Origin: JAEXOD01 sp964652025
Lineage (GTDB): Bacteria; Bacteroidota; Ignavibacteria; Ignavibacteriales; Melioribacteraceae
Direction: 5' to 3'
Assembly (NCBI GenBank): GCA_964652025.1
Contig: CAZYZX010000009.1
Span: 1-64,000 of the forward strand
Length of the DNA: 64,000 bases
Below the pieces are notes generated by a model that was given only the letters and a program-made list of their open reading frames with translations, had not been told where the DNA came from and made no database searches. The position numbers and the translations under genes were made by a program. Of the stretch, positions 8,408-17,791 are shown piece by piece. Position 1 is the stretch's first letter. Each line of letters starts with the position of its first letter.

Positions 8408-10791
8408 TATTTAACCAGTATCATTTTACCTATTAAACTTTTATTTTTAAAGGTTACTTTATAAAAATAAACACCCGATGAATGCCTTTGTGCATTCCAA
8501 ACAACTTTATTAGTTCCTGCATTAAAATAATTATCCGCAATTACATCTAAAACATTCCCCAATACGTCATAAACTTCTACTTTTACATTATCTGCACTTG
8601 GTATACTAAATTCTATTATTGTAACAGGATTAAAAGGATTAGGATAATTACCATTTAATTTAAAGTTATTTACCGTAGTAGAAAAATTATCCTTTACATC
8701 AGTAGTAGAATCTGGCACAAAACCAACTGCGCTTAGCATAGGTGCAATTTCTGGGTTTTGCATAAAATAATGCCACAATAAACCACTTCTGTAATTTTCT
8801 GCCATAACAATAATAGGACCTTGATCTATTGCTAAATAACTTTGCGCATACCAATCGCGTTTTTTATTATAAGCATCCTTAAAACCATATAATCCAAATA
8901 ATTTTTCCCCATAGTTAAGATAAAAACCTTTTAAAGCTTTCATAGATTCAACTGGAGTATAAGGGAAAGAGCCAAGTGCTGCAGTTGGTGATATTGTACC
9001 ATTATCATTAGTTGGTTCGTGCACCTTATACCCATCTGGGTCATCAGAAGCTGTTAAACCCCATTCATTTTCTCCATAGTTTGGATAATTATTAGGATTT
9101 GCAATTGAGTATGCATAATGCACTAATGCTGTATTACGATTATTAACAAAATAATTAGCGTACCTATCTTTTTTATTTCTTGGGTCAAATGCTAAAAACG
9201 AATAATGTATAAAAAATAAAGGACCACCATAATTATAACCAACATAAATTTTATGCCCATAAAAAGTATTATTATTAGCATAGCCAGAGCTGCCAGCCCA
9301 CCCGCTTAAATAACTAGAAGCTGGGATAGGATGAGTTGGAGAAGCTGCCCCAAGTAAATAGCAAATCATTCCTTCGTTCCACCCTCTAATTGGCATATTC
9401 ATTATCCAGCCATAATTTGGGCTCCAATGCCAATATAATAAGTCGCTAGATGGATATCTTTTGTACCAATCAAACTCTGCGCCTTCCCATAGTTGTGTGC
9501 ATATTTCTCTTATACTATTTTCTGTGCTATTATTTAAATTAAAATATTGACGTGCAGTTAATAATCCTTGCAACATAAAAGATGATTCCACTAAATCCCC
9601 ACCATTATCGTATTGGCTAAAAGGAATTGTTGCACCACTAGAACCATCTAACCAGTGCGGCCAAATACCATGATATCTTTGTGCATAATTCTTTAAGAAA
9701 GAAACTATTTTTAACATTTGAGCTGCCCCTTGCTCTCTTGTAATAAATCCTCTTTCTATACCTACCATAATTGCCAAAACACCAAAACCGCTGCCACCAA
9801 TAGTAACAGTGTTACCACTGCCAAATCTTTCCCTAGCTAAACCCGATACAGGATGTGCATAATCCCAAAAATACCTAAATGTAGCTTCTTGCAACATGTC
9901 TAACCATTCGTCATCGGTCATTATTTTTGTTGTTGCTGTTACAGGATCTGATAAAGGCGAAACAGTTAAAGCAGAGCTTAATGCAGCTACTCTATACTCT
10001 ACTGTTGTATTTGGTTCGTAGCCAAAATCTAAAAAATAGCGTGTGTTTTTATCAACAGTGCCAATTATTACATAGTCGTTACCAACTTTTTTATAAATTC
10101 TATACCCACCAATTTCGCTATTGTTTATTAAATCCCATTTAAGTTGAATATGTTTTTGAAATCCTTTGGCTTGAACATTGCTTGGAGCTGGTGGCACATA
10201 TCCACTATTTTTGGTCATAACTAAATCATCTATATATAATGTATGCTGCACATTATCGTTATTTAAACTATTTTGACCAAAATATATTGTTTTAATAGCA
10301 TATAAATTAGCATTACCGGGATTATTCTTAAATATACTTAAAGGAACTGAAATTTTTACCCAATTAGATGTAATTGTTTGCAAAACATAAGTTGATAACT
10401 TTTGCTTTGGTGTTTTATTATTTCCTGTATCTTCTAAAAATATTAATGGTAAATCATTTGGGTTAATATCTGGCGAAGCATAAGCATAAAATACAATACT
10501 ATCCATTACCGTAACATCTCTTGGTGCCCAACCAGCGCTTGCACACGCCATCCCCCAATCACCACCAGAAACTGATTTCCATTTTAATCTTAACGCATTT
10601 GTTCCACTATATTTTACGTTAACATCAACGGGAAATTTGCTATTCATTATTAATTCTAAATAACTACCGCCACTTGCAAAACCCCAACTTGGGTCGTAAT
10701 ATGTATTATTAGGGCTATCACTAAAAAATATATATCCCTGCCCAAACATTAACCCATTAAAAAGAAATACTAAAAGTAGAATTTTTTTCAT
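8407..10791 (-). CDS. Secreted GH144-type (glycoamylase domain) beta-1,2-glucanase with FN3 and T9SS sorting domain
   Basis: The 794-residue protein contains, in order, a signal peptide (LMFGQ), a CBM-like beta-sandwich (about 20-195), a fibronectin type III domain (about 205-290), an (alpha/alpha)6 glycoamylase domain (about 295-690) and a T9SS sorting domain with NYPNPFNPVT (about 715-794). Glycoamylase hallmarks are EATFRYFWDYAHP, SGFGVLAIMVGIERG, GIWPHWLDG and the GLTASDDPDGY segment. This family includes endo-beta-1,2-glucanases (GH144). It would cut the polymer outside the cell. I place the start at ATG 10791, which overlaps the GH2 stop as ATGA and begins directly with a signal peptide. 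The upstream in-frame TTG at 10803 would add four charged residues. Endo or exo action is not determined. Confidence 0.88.
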   Translation of the reverse strand: MKKILLLVFLFNGLMFGQGYIFFSDSPNNTYYDPSWGFASGGSYLELIMNSKFPVDVNVKYSGTNALRLKWKSVSGGDWGMACASAGWAPRDVTVMDSIVFYAYASPDINPNDLPLIFLEDTGNNKTPKQKLSTYVLQTITSNWVKISVPLSIFKNNPGNANLYAIKTIYFGQNSLNNDNVQHTLYIDDLVMTKNSGYVPPAPSNVQAKGFQKHIQLKWDLINNSEIGGYRIYKKVGNDYVIIGTVDKNTRYFLDFGYEPNTTVEYRVAALSSALTVSPLSDPVTATTKIMTDDEWLDMLQEATFRYFWDYAHPVSGLARERFGSGNTVTIGGSGFGVLAIMVGIERGFITREQGAAQMLKIVSFLKNYAQRYHGIWPHWLDGSSGATIPFSQYDNGGDLVESSFMLQGLLTARQYFNLNNSTENSIREICTQLWEGAEFDWYKRYPSSDLLYWHWSPNYGWIMNMPIRGWNEGMICYLLGAASPTHPIPASSYLSGWAGSSGYANNNTFYGHKIYVGYNYGGPLFFIHYSFLAFDPRNKKDRYANYFVNNRNTALVHYAYSIANPNNYPNYGENEWGLTASDDPDGYKVHEPTNDNGTISPTAALGSFPYTPVESMKALKGFYLNYGEKLFGLYGFKDAYNKKRDWYAQSYLAIDQGPIIVMAENYRSGLLWHYFMQNPEIAPMLSAVGFVPDSTTDVKDNFSTTVNNFKLNGNYPNPFNPVTIIEFSIPSADNVKVEVYDVLGNVLDVIADNYFNAGTNKVVWNAQRHSSGVYFYKVTFKNKSLIGKMILVK

Positions 10792-12878
10792 TTTTTTATC
10801 CAATAATGTTTTTGATTAATTATATTTATTATTACTTTTTCCTCTTGCAATTTTTCTTTATCATTATATAAAATTATTTCCACATTATTTTCACCCAAAA
10901 CAAAATTATCTTTTAAGGGAATTTTTAGCTTTTCCCATTCAATATGCTCTACAGAATCGGGCTTTACATTTATTTTATTTATCTTTAATAATTCTTTTCC
11001 GTTATTAACAACTGATAATGATAAATCTTTATATTCATCATAAGTATCATTAATTATATCAACATCTATATTAAGGAATGAATCTTGCATGTAATCATTT
11101 TGTCTTTCATTAACAATCATTAAAAATGGTTTATACATTTTTTGCAAAGTATAAAAACCTTTCTTTTTATTACCAAAGTAATCCACAACAGACCAAGTTA
11201 TACTTTCCCAACAATCTATAAACATAAATTGAAAAATTCCAGTAATAGGATTGTATTTATTGATACGATAATTTTTAATTGCAGTGTAAAGTAAATCTGC
11301 TTGGTAGCTTTGGCTGTTGCTAATATATTCTTTAACGTTTTTGCCAAAAGGAATTTTAGCAATTAAATTTGTCTGCTCGTATTGATAATTATGATAAGTC
11401 CATTTGTCCCAATCAGGGGTTTCTATTTCTTCCTTAGTCATAAATTTTTGTAAGGTAAAGTAGTCTGGTATTCCTTGAGCGCCAAACTCTGTTACTAATG
11501 GACCCATTGGCGAGGCAACGTATTCATCTTTATTTCCCCAGTACCAACCATAATAAGGGTGTTCTTCGTAGTTAGAGTATAATTTTATAATACGTGTTAT
11601 ATCATTTAATTTAATAGTATTATATAAAGCATTATCTAACTTAAGGCTTTCGTAACCGGGCTCGTTATGGCAACACCAATAAGCAATAGAAGGATGATGC
11701 TTAAATTGATTAACCATTTTTTCAATTTGTAAAACAGCCTCGTTAATAAAATCATTACTGTTTTTATAAGTCCACTGTAAAGCAAAATCTTGCCAAACAA
11801 TTATACCCGCTCTATCTAAAGCATCATAAAGCTCTTGTCGGTTTACGTGCGCATGAACTCTTACAGCATTAATGTTTGCTTCTAACAATAAATTAACTAT
11901 TTGTGTTATTTTATCTTGCGTTAATGCGCTTAACATTTGCTCTGGAATAATATTAGTACCTCTAATAAATAAAGGTTTACCATTTAGTAAAAACTTATAA
12001 TCTGGCGTTTCTTTAACATTTCTAAAACCAATAAAATAACTATGCTCACCAAATTTTTCAGATACTAAAACTAATTTATATAAATTTGGCTCACCAATAT
12101 CCCATGTAGCCCACACATTAGGATTATCTACTTTAATTATATATCCAAAATGGTTACTTGACCCAGATATATAATCTATTTCAAAATTCTTAATCTTTTT
12201 ATTTTCAAAGAACAAATAAAAATTTAGTTTAGGATTTTCTTCTAACACTTCATCAAAATTAATATCAATATTAATTACACCAACATTTTTTTCAATATCA
12301 TAATCGCTAACAACTTCAATTTCTGGTTTAACAACTTTAGTAAAAATTAAATTAATATCGTTCCAAATGCCGCCTGTGTTTCTATCTTGCCCATATTCCA
12401 AACTCCAACCACCGGGTCTGCAATCATGGTGGCAAAAAATCCCTTTGATTAATTCCTTTTTATTGGGCCAAACTTTACCCGGCTCTTCCTTTGGAGAAGT
12501 TACTTTAATTGTAAAAACATTTTTGCTGTTAAATTTTAATTTATCTGTTAAATTAAATTCAAACTTATTAAAATAGCCAGTATTTTTACCAACTTTACTT
12601 CCATTAACATACACTTCGCAAAAATAATCTACACCTTTAAATTCAATATAATAATGGATAAAGTTTTTCTCACTATCTAAAAAAATAACTTTATTAAACC
12701 AAACAGTACCATTAAAATTGTGCAGACCAGCTAACTCCCAATTTATTGGTAAATCCACATCGCCATGCACATTATTATCATTAAACATTTTTTGCACTGT
12801 TTTAAAGTTTAAAGCGCTTTCAGCATCTTTAATATAATTCCACTTACCATTTAAAGAAATAATTTTTGCTCCATCCAT
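10788..12878 (-). CDS. Cytoplasmic GH2-family glycosidase
   Basis: The 696-residue protein has the GH2 order: sugar-binding jelly roll (about 1-165), immunoglobulin-like domain (about 170-290) and TIM barrel (about 295-580), followed by a C-terminal beta domain. The acid/base glutamate is E406 in HNEPG and the nucleophile E464 in VTEFGAQG. There is no signal peptide, so it acts inside the cell on imported sugars. The barrel resembles the broad GH2 group that includes beta-mannosidases and beta-glucuronidases. The operon suggests a beta-glucosidase-like role on short beta-1,2-glucans, but GH2 is not the usual family for that step, so specificity stays open. Its ATG shares one base with the upstream lipoprotein stop. 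Confidence 0.88.
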   Translation of the reverse strand: MDGAKIISLNGKWNYIKDAESALNFKTVQKMFNDNNVHGDVDLPINWELAGLHNFNGTVWFNKVIFLDSEKNFIHYYIEFKGVDYFCEVYVNGSKVGKNTGYFNKFEFNLTDKLKFNSKNVFTIKVTSPKEEPGKVWPNKKELIKGIFCHHDCRPGGWSLEYGQDRNTGGIWNDINLIFTKVVKPEIEVVSDYDIEKNVGVINIDINFDEVLEENPKLNFYLFFENKKIKNFEIDYISGSSNHFGYIIKVDNPNVWATWDIGEPNLYKLVLVSEKFGEHSYFIGFRNVKETPDYKFLLNGKPLFIRGTNIIPEQMLSALTQDKITQIVNLLLEANINAVRVHAHVNRQELYDALDRAGIIVWQDFALQWTYKNSNDFINEAVLQIEKMVNQFKHHPSIAYWCCHNEPGYESLKLDNALYNTIKLNDITRIIKLYSNYEEHPYYGWYWGNKDEYVASPMGPLVTEFGAQGIPDYFTLQKFMTKEEIETPDWDKWTYHNYQYEQTNLIAKIPFGKNVKEYISNSQSYQADLLYTAIKNYRINKYNPITGIFQFMFIDCWESITWSVVDYFGNKKKGFYTLQKMYKPFLMIVNERQNDYMQDSFLNIDVDIINDTYDEYKDLSLSVVNNGKELLKINKINVKPDSVEHIEWEKLKIPLKDNFVLGENNVEIILYNDKEKLQEEKVIINIINQKHYWIKK

Positions 12879-14263
12879 TAATAAAATTCCTCTTTAGAAA
12901 TCATTTTGAACAAATCATTTATATTTTTATTGCTACTAAAAATTTTTGGTACATAATTATCGGTTAAATAATTTGCAATAGAAATAAAAATCATCGCTTG
13001 GTCTAGTGCTAAATAAACTTTACCCACCTTACCCGTCTTTGCATCAACACAATCATAAAAGCCATACTCGCCATAAATTGGGTAATTTTCTATAAATGTT
13101 TTTAAGTTACTTATAACATCTTTAGCAGAATAATTAATAGCAATACAAGAAGCATGTGGAGAAAGTACTTGATCCGTGTATCCACCTTTTTTTGTACCAA
13201 TTAAGTAAACACCAAACTCGCCATATCCACCATCTGGTGTTGCACAAGGTGAAAGACCCCATACTTTATATTTTTTTCTATTTAGACTATAATCTTTTTG
13301 AGCTTTTATCATGTTAAAATTATTTAACCCCATCCCTTTTGTAGCAATTCTTTCATCAAAAAATAGGTCTGGCATTAAGTACTCAAAAGTGCTACCACCC
13401 CAACTTGGCACAACTTTTAATGTGTCGTATAAATAATACCCACTAAAATAATTAATACCTTTATAATTCTTATATTCTCCTTGCGGGGATTGTTCTTGTT
13501 CAAAACTCTTATCTAACGTTCTACTAAGTTTAAACCAAGCATCTTTATTTAATTCCCCCTTTAATACTGCTAAATAAAATGCTGTTCTTGCTTCGCTAAC
13601 TAAAAGTTTATAATGGTAAATACTATACCCAGTTTTAGTGTCATAACCTAATCTAAATGCTTCAACTTTTTCATCATAAAGCCATCTAAAATTAGCTTGG
13701 TTTATCAAGCTATCACAAATTTCTCCAAAATCATCTTTAAACTCTTGGCTAACAACGTATAAAGATAAATAAAGCCAAGCAGCATCTACAGTAGATATAT
13801 AATTATCGCTTTGCTTTAAATTATCCACTTCGTACCAGTTATAAAAAAAACCGTTATAACGTTCTAAATTTTGCAGAGTGTTTAATGTAGCTTTTATTTT
13901 TTCTTTGGCAATATTAGTAGTAATTAAATTTAACTTATTAGCATAAATTACACTTACAAGATATAAACCGATATTTGTTATAGATGTGTAATGTGCGGCA
14001 TTTTGTTTATCAATAAAAATTTTATCTACAATTAAACCTGTATTGCCATAAACAGAGTTATCAAAAAATTTCCAAGTATCTTTTGCAATATTTAATAAAA
14101 AAGTTGTATCTTTAACATTAATATTTGGCTTATTATATTCAACATCTTTTGGAAAATACTTTAATTTATTAATTGCATTTCTATCCGCCTTAAACAAGGA
14201 GCAACCTGTTATATTAACAATCATAAATATTGCGGCGGATAGAATGCAAAATTTTTTTAACAT
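12878..14263 (-). CDS. Lipoprotein with GH144/GH189-like glycoamylase fold
   Basis: This 461-residue protein has a lipoprotein signal (VNITGC, Cys at about residue 21). The rest is a helix-rich domain whose motifs recall the glucoamylase-like domain of cyclic beta-1,2-glucan synthases and DUF3131-type proteins: YTSITNIGLYLVSV near residues 90-105, VPSWGGSTFEYLMPDLFF near 290, WGLSPCATPDGGYGEFGV near 345, and LSPHAS. Known members of this clan are beta-1,2-glucan hydrolases or transglycosylases, so it may trim imported oligosaccharides in the periplasm. The similarity was judged by eye, and a catalytic role is inference. The gene is 3 bases from GH94 and shares a base with GH2, so it is firmly inside the operon. 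Confidence 0.7.
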   Translation of the reverse strand: MLKKFCILSAAIFMIVNITGCSLFKADRNAINKLKYFPKDVEYNKPNINVKDTTFLLNIAKDTWKFFDNSVYGNTGLIVDKIFIDKQNAAHYTSITNIGLYLVSVIYANKLNLITTNIAKEKIKATLNTLQNLERYNGFFYNWYEVDNLKQSDNYISTVDAAWLYLSLYVVSQEFKDDFGEICDSLINQANFRWLYDEKVEAFRLGYDTKTGYSIYHYKLLVSEARTAFYLAVLKGELNKDAWFKLSRTLDKSFEQEQSPQGEYKNYKGINYFSGYYLYDTLKVVPSWGGSTFEYLMPDLFFDERIATKGMGLNNFNMIKAQKDYSLNRKKYKVWGLSPCATPDGGYGEFGVYLIGTKKGGYTDQVLSPHASCIAINYSAKDVISNLKTFIENYPIYGEYGFYDCVDAKTGKVGKVYLALDQAMIFISIANYLTDNYVPKIFSSNKNINDLFKMISKEEFY

Positions 14264-14266
14264 GCT

Positions 14267-16642
14267 TTAACCCATAATAACAGTTAAATTAATATTATCT
14301 TTTTCAACAGATTTAATAATATTCCCCTCTATAACTGCGCCCTCTCCTATTATTTCCTTTACACCCATATTAACTTTATTTTTGTTTACAAAAGAAAGGT
14401 TTATAATTTTACCCATATATTTACGTTTTACTTTAAATGTTTCCCAATCACTTGGAATACATGGGTCTATTACTAAGCCCCTTTCATCAGCCCTTACACC
14501 AAGTATCCAATCAACAATAACCTTTTGGAACCAAGACGCACTACCTGTGTACCAAGTCCAACCTGCCATCCCATAGTTTGGACTATCCGGACCGTCTATA
14601 TTTCCCGGTGTTACAAATGGTTCTGCAACATATTTATCGGGCTCTAAACCGCTATAAATTGGGCAAAGTCTTTTAAATGTTTCGTAAGCATATTCATAAT
14701 CTTTTAGCTTTGCAAAAGCCCAAATAGACCAAGTGGCTGCATGGGTATAAACACCTGCATTTTCCCTTCTACCCGGTGCATATCTGGAAAGATATCCAAT
14801 ATATTTATCCGGCTTGCTATAACCTGGGTATAATAAAAGAGGTCCATTATTTTTGAATAAGTGTTTTTTAACACTATTCATAGCAATTTCGCGCTTATCT
14901 GATGGAGCAATATTGCTAATTACAGACCAAATTTGAGAATTGAGGAATATTTTACCTTCTTCATTTTCTGCACTACCAAATTTTTCTCCACTATCTTTAG
15001 TTCCTCTGTAGTACCATTCTCCATCCCATGCATATTTATCAAACGCTTCTTTAAGCTCGTTTGCTTTTTTGTTCAAATAATCTGCATCTTCATTTTTATT
15101 ATATTTATTTGCTACTAATGAAAAGTTTTTTAATACGTAATAAAAGAACTCTGCTAACCAAATAGATTCCCCTTTCATTTCTAACCCAACAGCACTAAGC
15201 CCATCGTTCCAATCACCAGCACCAATTAAAGGTAATCCGCGCTGGCTATATCTAGAAAGCACCACATTTATCGCTTTCATGCAATGCTCGTAAAGTGTGC
15301 CACTTTCCTTACTTTTATAGTAAGGCTCTACATCATTAAGAATTGAAACATTCCCCGTTTCGTTTATATAGTGAATTATAACAAAAGGCAACCAAAGTAA
15401 ATCATCGGTCATTTTTGTTTCTAATCCAACTTCTGCAATAGGATGCCACCAGTGTAAAACTGTACCATCAAATAATTGATGACGCGCATGCAATTTAATT
15501 TGCTTTTCTGTTAAACTTGGTTCAATTGGTAAAAACACTAAACTATCTTGCAACTGGTCTCTAAACCCAAATGCACCACTTTGCTGGTAGTATGCGGTTC
15601 TGCCCCACAATCTGCCAGAAATTGCTTGGTAACGGAACCAATAATTAACAGAAAAATTCATCGCAACATCGGGCGTTTCAATTTCTAAATCTCCAAGTAA
15701 ATTTTCCCATGTTTTTTTAACTTCATTTAATAAGGTTTCATTTATATCGGGTTCTTTTAATTTATCTAATGAAGCTTTTATTTCTTCCTTGGTGCTCTTT
15801 AATCCAATGTAAAACGAAACATCCTCTTTGCCATCTTTTGGTATGTTTAAATTAACTTTAATAGTACCAATAGAGTCATTAAATTTGCCCTGTTTACCTT
15901 GTAGCTTACCATTAACTAAAGCCACTGGATTGCTTAAAGAGCCATAGTTACCAATAAAAGCTTCCTTATCTCCTTCAAACTCTACCACGGGTTTAGATGA
16001 GGAAAGAAAACCTAAATACTCGTAATGAATATTCCAATGCCCTCTATCACCTAAAGGTATATCCCAAAGCCTTTTGGATGCTACAAGAGAATTTAAATCT
16101 TTATCAAATTCCGTTTCTAAAAATGCTTTATGAAACTCTCTATGATAATCATTAGATGAACCTAATACCCACTCAAAATAAGTATAAATCGAAAGGTCTA
16201 AATCTTGGTTGGTAAAATTTTCAACTTTAAAGTCCCATATTTCTAAAGTCTCATTAAAAGGAACAAATAAGTTGCAAGTTATTTTAATACCTTTGTACTC
16301 GGTAATAAATGTAGCATAGCCTAAGCCATATCTACACTCAAAATAATTAAAATTTGTTTTAACTGGTTGCCACAAGGGAGAAAAAAACTCGCCCGTTTTA
16401 TTATTACGGATATAAAAATATTTTCCCCAGTCATCTTTAATTAAATCTTGGTGCCAGCGTGTAATTCTGTTAAACTCGCTGTGTTCGTTCCAGCTAAAAC
16501 CTCCACCTGTTTGGGAAATAACTAATCCGTAACTACCATTAGAAATAACATTAACCCATGGTTTTGGAGTTTTGCAAGTTTTAATTACATATTCTTTACC
16601 ATCATTGGTAAAGTAACCGTATTTAGTTTCAAAGTGTTTCAT
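14267..16642 (-). CDS. GH94-family disaccharide/oligosaccharide phosphorylase
   Basis: The 791-residue protein has no signal peptide and therefore acts in the cytoplasm. It has the GH94 layout: N-terminal beta-sandwich opening KYGYFTNDGKEYVIK, PWVNVISNGSYGLVISQ and NRITRWHQDL, then an (alpha/alpha)6 barrel. The barrel carries QQSGAFGFRDQLQDS, LHWWHP and GAGDWNDGLS (D477/D480, the general-acid motif). GH94 enzymes split a beta-glucoside with phosphate to give alpha-glucose-1-phosphate. The length fits cellobiose- or cellobionate-phosphorylase-like members better than the known 1,2-beta-oligoglucan phosphorylases, which are over 1000 residues. Thus sophorose is suggested by the neighbours but not by length. 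It follows lacI by 42 bases. Confidence 0.9.
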   Translation of the reverse strand: MKHFETKYGYFTNDGKEYVIKTCKTPKPWVNVISNGSYGLVISQTGGGFSWNEHSEFNRITRWHQDLIKDDWGKYFYIRNNKTGEFFSPLWQPVKTNFNYFECRYGLGYATFITEYKGIKITCNLFVPFNETLEIWDFKVENFTNQDLDLSIYTYFEWVLGSSNDYHREFHKAFLETEFDKDLNSLVASKRLWDIPLGDRGHWNIHYEYLGFLSSSKPVVEFEGDKEAFIGNYGSLSNPVALVNGKLQGKQGKFNDSIGTIKVNLNIPKDGKEDVSFYIGLKSTKEEIKASLDKLKEPDINETLLNEVKKTWENLLGDLEIETPDVAMNFSVNYWFRYQAISGRLWGRTAYYQQSGAFGFRDQLQDSLVFLPIEPSLTEKQIKLHARHQLFDGTVLHWWHPIAEVGLETKMTDDLLWLPFVIIHYINETGNVSILNDVEPYYKSKESGTLYEHCMKAINVVLSRYSQRGLPLIGAGDWNDGLSAVGLEMKGESIWLAEFFYYVLKNFSLVANKYNKNEDADYLNKKANELKEAFDKYAWDGEWYYRGTKDSGEKFGSAENEEGKIFLNSQIWSVISNIAPSDKREIAMNSVKKHLFKNNGPLLLYPGYSKPDKYIGYLSRYAPGRRENAGVYTHAATWSIWAFAKLKDYEYAYETFKRLCPIYSGLEPDKYVAEPFVTPGNIDGPDSPNYGMAGWTWYTGSASWFQKVIVDWILGVRADERGLVIDPCIPSDWETFKVKRKYMGKIINLSFVNKNKVNMGVKEIIGEGAVIEGNIIKSVEKDNINLTVIMG

Positions 16643-16684
16643 AATACCTATATCAATTTATTTATTAAACCCAATTTTATAAAA

Positions 16685-17680
16685 TTAACAGGAACCACCT
16701 TCTATTAACGAAACAGAGATTTTTATATGTTGCGTTTTTAGGCTTTTTCCTTTATTTATTCTTTTAAGAATTAATTTAGCTGCATTAACACCAATATCGT
16801 AAATTGGAACGTTAACGGTAGTTAACCTAGGTGTTAAATATCCAGACATAAATATATCGTCAAAACCAGCTATACCAATTTCAGATGGAATTTTTATTCC
16901 AGCTTTTCTTGCTGCATTGTAGCAACCAATTGCCATCATATCATTTGCGGCAAAAATCACCTCAGGTCTATTTTTTAAAGATATAATCTTATTAAATCCT
17001 TCAACCCCACTATCTATTGTAAAAGCACCTTCAACAATCCAACTTTTATTTAATTTAATATTATGCTTTTTTAAGGCATCGGTATAACCTCTTAATCTTT
17101 CCAAAGCATCCGCATTATTTGCAGCACCAGTTATATGTGCAATTTTTTTGTACCCTTTCTTAATCAAATGTTCCGTCATTTTAAATGCGCCATGATAGTT
17201 ATCTACATTAATACAATCAACGTTAGATAGCTCTTTTTTGCCATTAATAATTACAAAAGGCACTGTACTTTTTTTAATTATATCAGTAATATTATCCCCA
17301 ATAGCAGGCGCCATTATAATAATACCACCAACCAAGCCCGTGCTCATAAAATCAATAATAGATTCTACAGTAGTTCGTTTGCTGTGAGAGCTTGTAACCA
17401 TTGTGTAGTAACCTTCGCTAAAGCAATGCTGCTCTACACCTTTAATAATTTCTGTAAAAAACTCGTCAAAAATATCTGGCAACACTAAGCCAATAATATT
17501 AGATTTTTGCTTAACAAAGTTTCGCGCCAAAATATTTGGGTTGTAGTCTAACTCTTCTGCTATTGTTTTAATTAAGTCTTTTGTCTCTGGCTTTACTTTC
17601 TCGTCATCATTCAATGCTCTGCTAACCGTAGCAATAGATACTTTCGCTTTTTTTGCTATTTCTTTAATTGTTGCTGCCAT
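16685..17680 (-). CDS. LacI-family transcriptional regulator
   Basis: The 331-residue protein starts with the LacI helix-turn-helix (residues 4-23, TIKEIAKKAKVSIATVSRAL), then the hinge helix and a periplasmic-binding-protein-like effector domain (about 60-331, with IIGLVLPDI, FVIING, IAGFDD). It is the first gene of the glycan operon and lies just after an 18-bp operator (17698-17715) that should make it autoregulated. A second, perfect copy of the operator lies 12.3 kb away in front of the CBM9-like/TonB receptor unit. The likely inducer is a beta-glucan oligosaccharide, but this is inferred from the target genes. ATG at 17680 gives the expected N-terminus. Confidence 0.95.
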   Translation of the reverse strand: MAATIKEIAKKAKVSIATVSRALNDDEKVKPETKDLIKTIAEELDYNPNILARNFVKQKSNIIGLVLPDIFDEFFTEIIKGVEQHCFSEGYYTMVTSSHSKRTTVESIIDFMSTGLVGGIIIMAPAIGDNITDIIKKSTVPFVIINGKKELSNVDCINVDNYHGAFKMTEHLIKKGYKKIAHITGAANNADALERLRGYTDALKKHNIKLNKSWIVEGAFTIDSGVEGFNKIISLKNRPEVIFAANDMMAIGCYNAARKAGIKIPSEIGIAGFDDIFMSGYLTPRLTTVNVPIYDIGVNAAKLILKRINKGKSLKTQHIKISVSLIEGGSC

Positions 17681-17697
17681 AAATAAAAAAAATTGTT

Positions 17698-17715
17698 AAT
17701 GTAAACGTTTTCATT
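17698..17715. promoter_or_regulatory. LacI-family operator in the divergent lacI / 17792 promoter region
   Basis: AATGTAAACGTTTTCATT matches the perfect operator at 5362-5379 in 17 of 18 bases. It lies 17 bases upstream of the lacI start and 76 bases upstream of the divergent gene. On the minus strand a TTGACA box (17751-17746) lies 30 bases upstream of it, nearly the same distance as at the other site. On the plus strand a TTGACT (17714-17719) with TAAATT 17 bases later overlaps its edge. One bound repressor could therefore block both directions. Confidence 0.83.
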
Positions 17716-17791
17716 GACTATTAACTTAAACATTTTTAAATTATTTGTCAAGTTTTTAAAATTATTTTTTTACTTTTTAAGAGGCATTTAA

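Noticed and set aside
10792..10803. Start of the GH144 gene at the in-frame TTG 10803
   Set aside because: ATG at 10791 overlaps the GH2 stop as ATGA and begins directly with a signal peptide, so it fits better.
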